Below are positions 6,909 to 7,472 of a stretch of 7,472 bases of DNA, piece after piece. The notes beneath the pieces were generated by a model that worked only from the letters and a program-made list of their open reading frames with translations, searched no databases and was not told the origin of the DNA. How positions within the stretch are numbered: the stretch's first letter is position 1; each line of letters begins with the position of its first letter. The stretch is from an uncultured Lachnospiraceae bacterium (GTDB taxonomy: Bacteria; Bacillota; Clostridia; Lachnospirales; Lachnospiraceae), in contig CAMKMR010000082.1 in assembly GCA_946413945.1 (NCBI GenBank), positions 1 through 7,472 on the forward strand, in the 5' to 3' direction. A program made the position numbers and the translations under genes.

Positions 6909-6914
6909 CTCCTT
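6909..6914 (-). promoter_or_regulatory. Ribosome binding site that fixes the second Hsp20 start
   Basis: AAGGAG on the minus strand lies 8 bases before the ATG at 6900-6898. It directly follows the ATGA of the longer alternative start at 6918, which is therefore unlikely to be used. Confidence 0.8.
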
Positions 6915-6927
6915 TCAAAATATATTA

Positions 6928-6947
6928 AACAGATCATCTGATCTATT
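6928..6947 (-). other. Intercistronic hairpin between the two Hsp20 genes
   Basis: AATAGATC (6947-6940) and GATCTGTT (6935-6928) can pair over 8 positions with one G·U, around an AGAT loop. The hairpin includes the TAG stop of the first Hsp20 gene. On the minus strand it is followed by an AT-rich run ending in TTTT. It could be a weak attenuator or an mRNA-processing or stability element; it is too AU-rich to call a terminator. Confidence 0.4.
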
Positions 6948-7290
6948 TGATAGCAATAGTAGATTTTTCAGGAACCTTCTTTGATTCCTTTGGTACTACA
7001 AGACTAAGCACTCCGTTTTTATATGTTGCGGAAATATCTTCCTGATCAATTTTATTGCCTACATACCAGCTTCTCTGATATTTTCCAACATATCTTTCTG
7101 ATCTGACTAGTTTTCCTTTTTCTTCTTCTGTCTTTTTATTAAGTTCAGCAGATACTACAAGATATCCTTCTTCAAGGTAGATCTTAATATCTTCCTTTGC
7201 ACATCCTGGAAGATCTATATCTAAAATATATTCATTCTGCTTTTCTCTTACATCACTCTTCATAATGATTGGTCTTCTTGTTAAATACAT
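6943..7290 (-). CDS. Hsp20/alpha-crystallin family small heat-shock protein, short form, first gene of pair
   Basis: This is a holdase chaperone of the same family as its neighbour but only 115 residues long, almost a bare alpha-crystallin domain. The domain starts near residue 10 (MKSDVREK) and includes DIDLPGCAKEDIKI at 24-37, SERYVGKYQRSWYVG at 64-78, and ATYKNGVLSLVVPK at 88-101. IAI at 112-114 is the C-terminal I-x-I motif. The usual 30-40-residue N-terminal arm is missing, which in this family often affects oligomer size and client binding. ATGs at 7297-7299 and 7288-7290 are both possible. The latter has AAAGGA with an ideal 8-base spacer, the former only 4 bases, so 7290 is preferred; the difference is three residues. 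It leads a two-gene operon under the CIRCE promoter, with an AT-rich leader of about 110 bases. Confidence 0.94.
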   Translation of the reverse strand: MYLTRRPIIMKSDVREKQNEYILDIDLPGCAKEDIKIYLEEGYLVVSAELNKKTEEEKGKLVRSERYVGKYQRSWYVGNKIDQEDISATYKNGVLSLVVPKESKKVPEKSTIAIK

Positions 7291-7406
7291 ATTCCTCATC
7301 CTTTCCTTTATTTTTTTATGCTAAGTTATTATTTTTAAATTATTTCAGTTTGATAAAAACCTGTAATTTCTTTTACTGTTCTATGTCTTTCTCAATCTGT
7401 AATTAT

Positions 7407-7435
7407 GTTATACCACTCTTGTTAGCACTCGTCAA
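7407..7435 (-). promoter_or_regulatory. Vegetative promoter of the Hsp20 operon
   Basis: On the minus strand, TTGACG (7435-7430) is followed after 17 bases by TATAAC (7412-7407), preceded by TGG, an extended -10. Both hexamers match at 5 of 6 positions. The -35 begins in the CIRCE spacer and touches one arm, so bound HrcA would block RNA polymerase. Confidence 0.8.
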
Positions 7436-7451
7436 TAGTGAGTGCTAACAA
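7419..7451. promoter_or_regulatory. CIRCE operator (HrcA binding site)
   Basis: TTAGCACTC (7422-7430), 9 bases, and GAGTGCTAA (7440-7448) match the CIRCE consensus exactly. The symmetry extends three more pairs outward, giving 12-bp arms from 7419 to 7451. CIRCE is bound by the heat-shock repressor HrcA, whose activity depends on GroEL. It normally precedes groESL or dnaK operons; here the nearest downstream genes are the two Hsp20 genes. The remaining 21 bases to the window edge show nothing recognisable. Confidence 0.95.
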
Positions 7452-7472
7452 TTTCTGTGAATTCTTTGTGTC

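Overview
The window is a low-GC stretch of ordinary bacterial chromosome. Every gene I can support lies on the minus strand, so in transcription order it is read from right to left. AGGAGG-type ribosome sites, AT-rich intergenic DNA with consensus vegetative promoters, AGA-rich codon use, a perfect CIRCE element and the protein sequences themselves point to a Gram-positive anaerobe of the Clostridia. The protein styles suggest Lachnospiraceae, perhaps near Butyrivibrio or Roseburia. That placement is from memory of protein style, not from a search.

Layout in transcription order. (1) 7290-6454: two tandem small heat-shock (Hsp20, alpha-crystallin) genes. Their promoter is overlapped by a perfect CIRCE operator, so HrcA very probably represses them, and a hairpin terminator follows. 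(2) 6243-5701: a thiol (Cys) glutathione peroxidase-family gene with its own promoter and terminator. (3) 5489-5136: a small acidic protein with a DUF1858 domain (hybrid-cluster-protein-associated) carrying a CxxC motif, again with its own promoter and a strong symmetric terminator. (4) 4895-1611: a long, type 2 (eukaryote-like) isoleucyl-tRNA synthetase, driven by a near-consensus promoter with a leader too short for a T-box. (5) 1507-1: the N-terminal 502 residues of glycogen phosphorylase, running off the left edge. The 103-base ileS-glgP gap has no convincing terminator but holds an 8-bp inverted repeat placed around a possible promoter.

The first three units make a protein-quality and oxidative-stress block: holdase chaperones, a peroxide reductase and a possible redox protein. 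They are followed by two housekeeping genes for translation and storage-carbon use. Each unit seems to have its own promoter, so this is a neighbourhood rather than one operon. No gap exceeds about 240 bases, and no RNA gene, intact mobile element or CRISPR array is visible.

I do not see a clear new system. The items most worth a second look are a strand-asymmetric hairpin flanked by a 12-bp direct repeat (5602-5656, possibly a mobile-element remnant), the inverted repeat before glgP, the DUF1858 CxxC protein beside the peroxidase, and the CIRCE-controlled pair of sHSPs, one of which is almost a bare alpha-crystallin domain.
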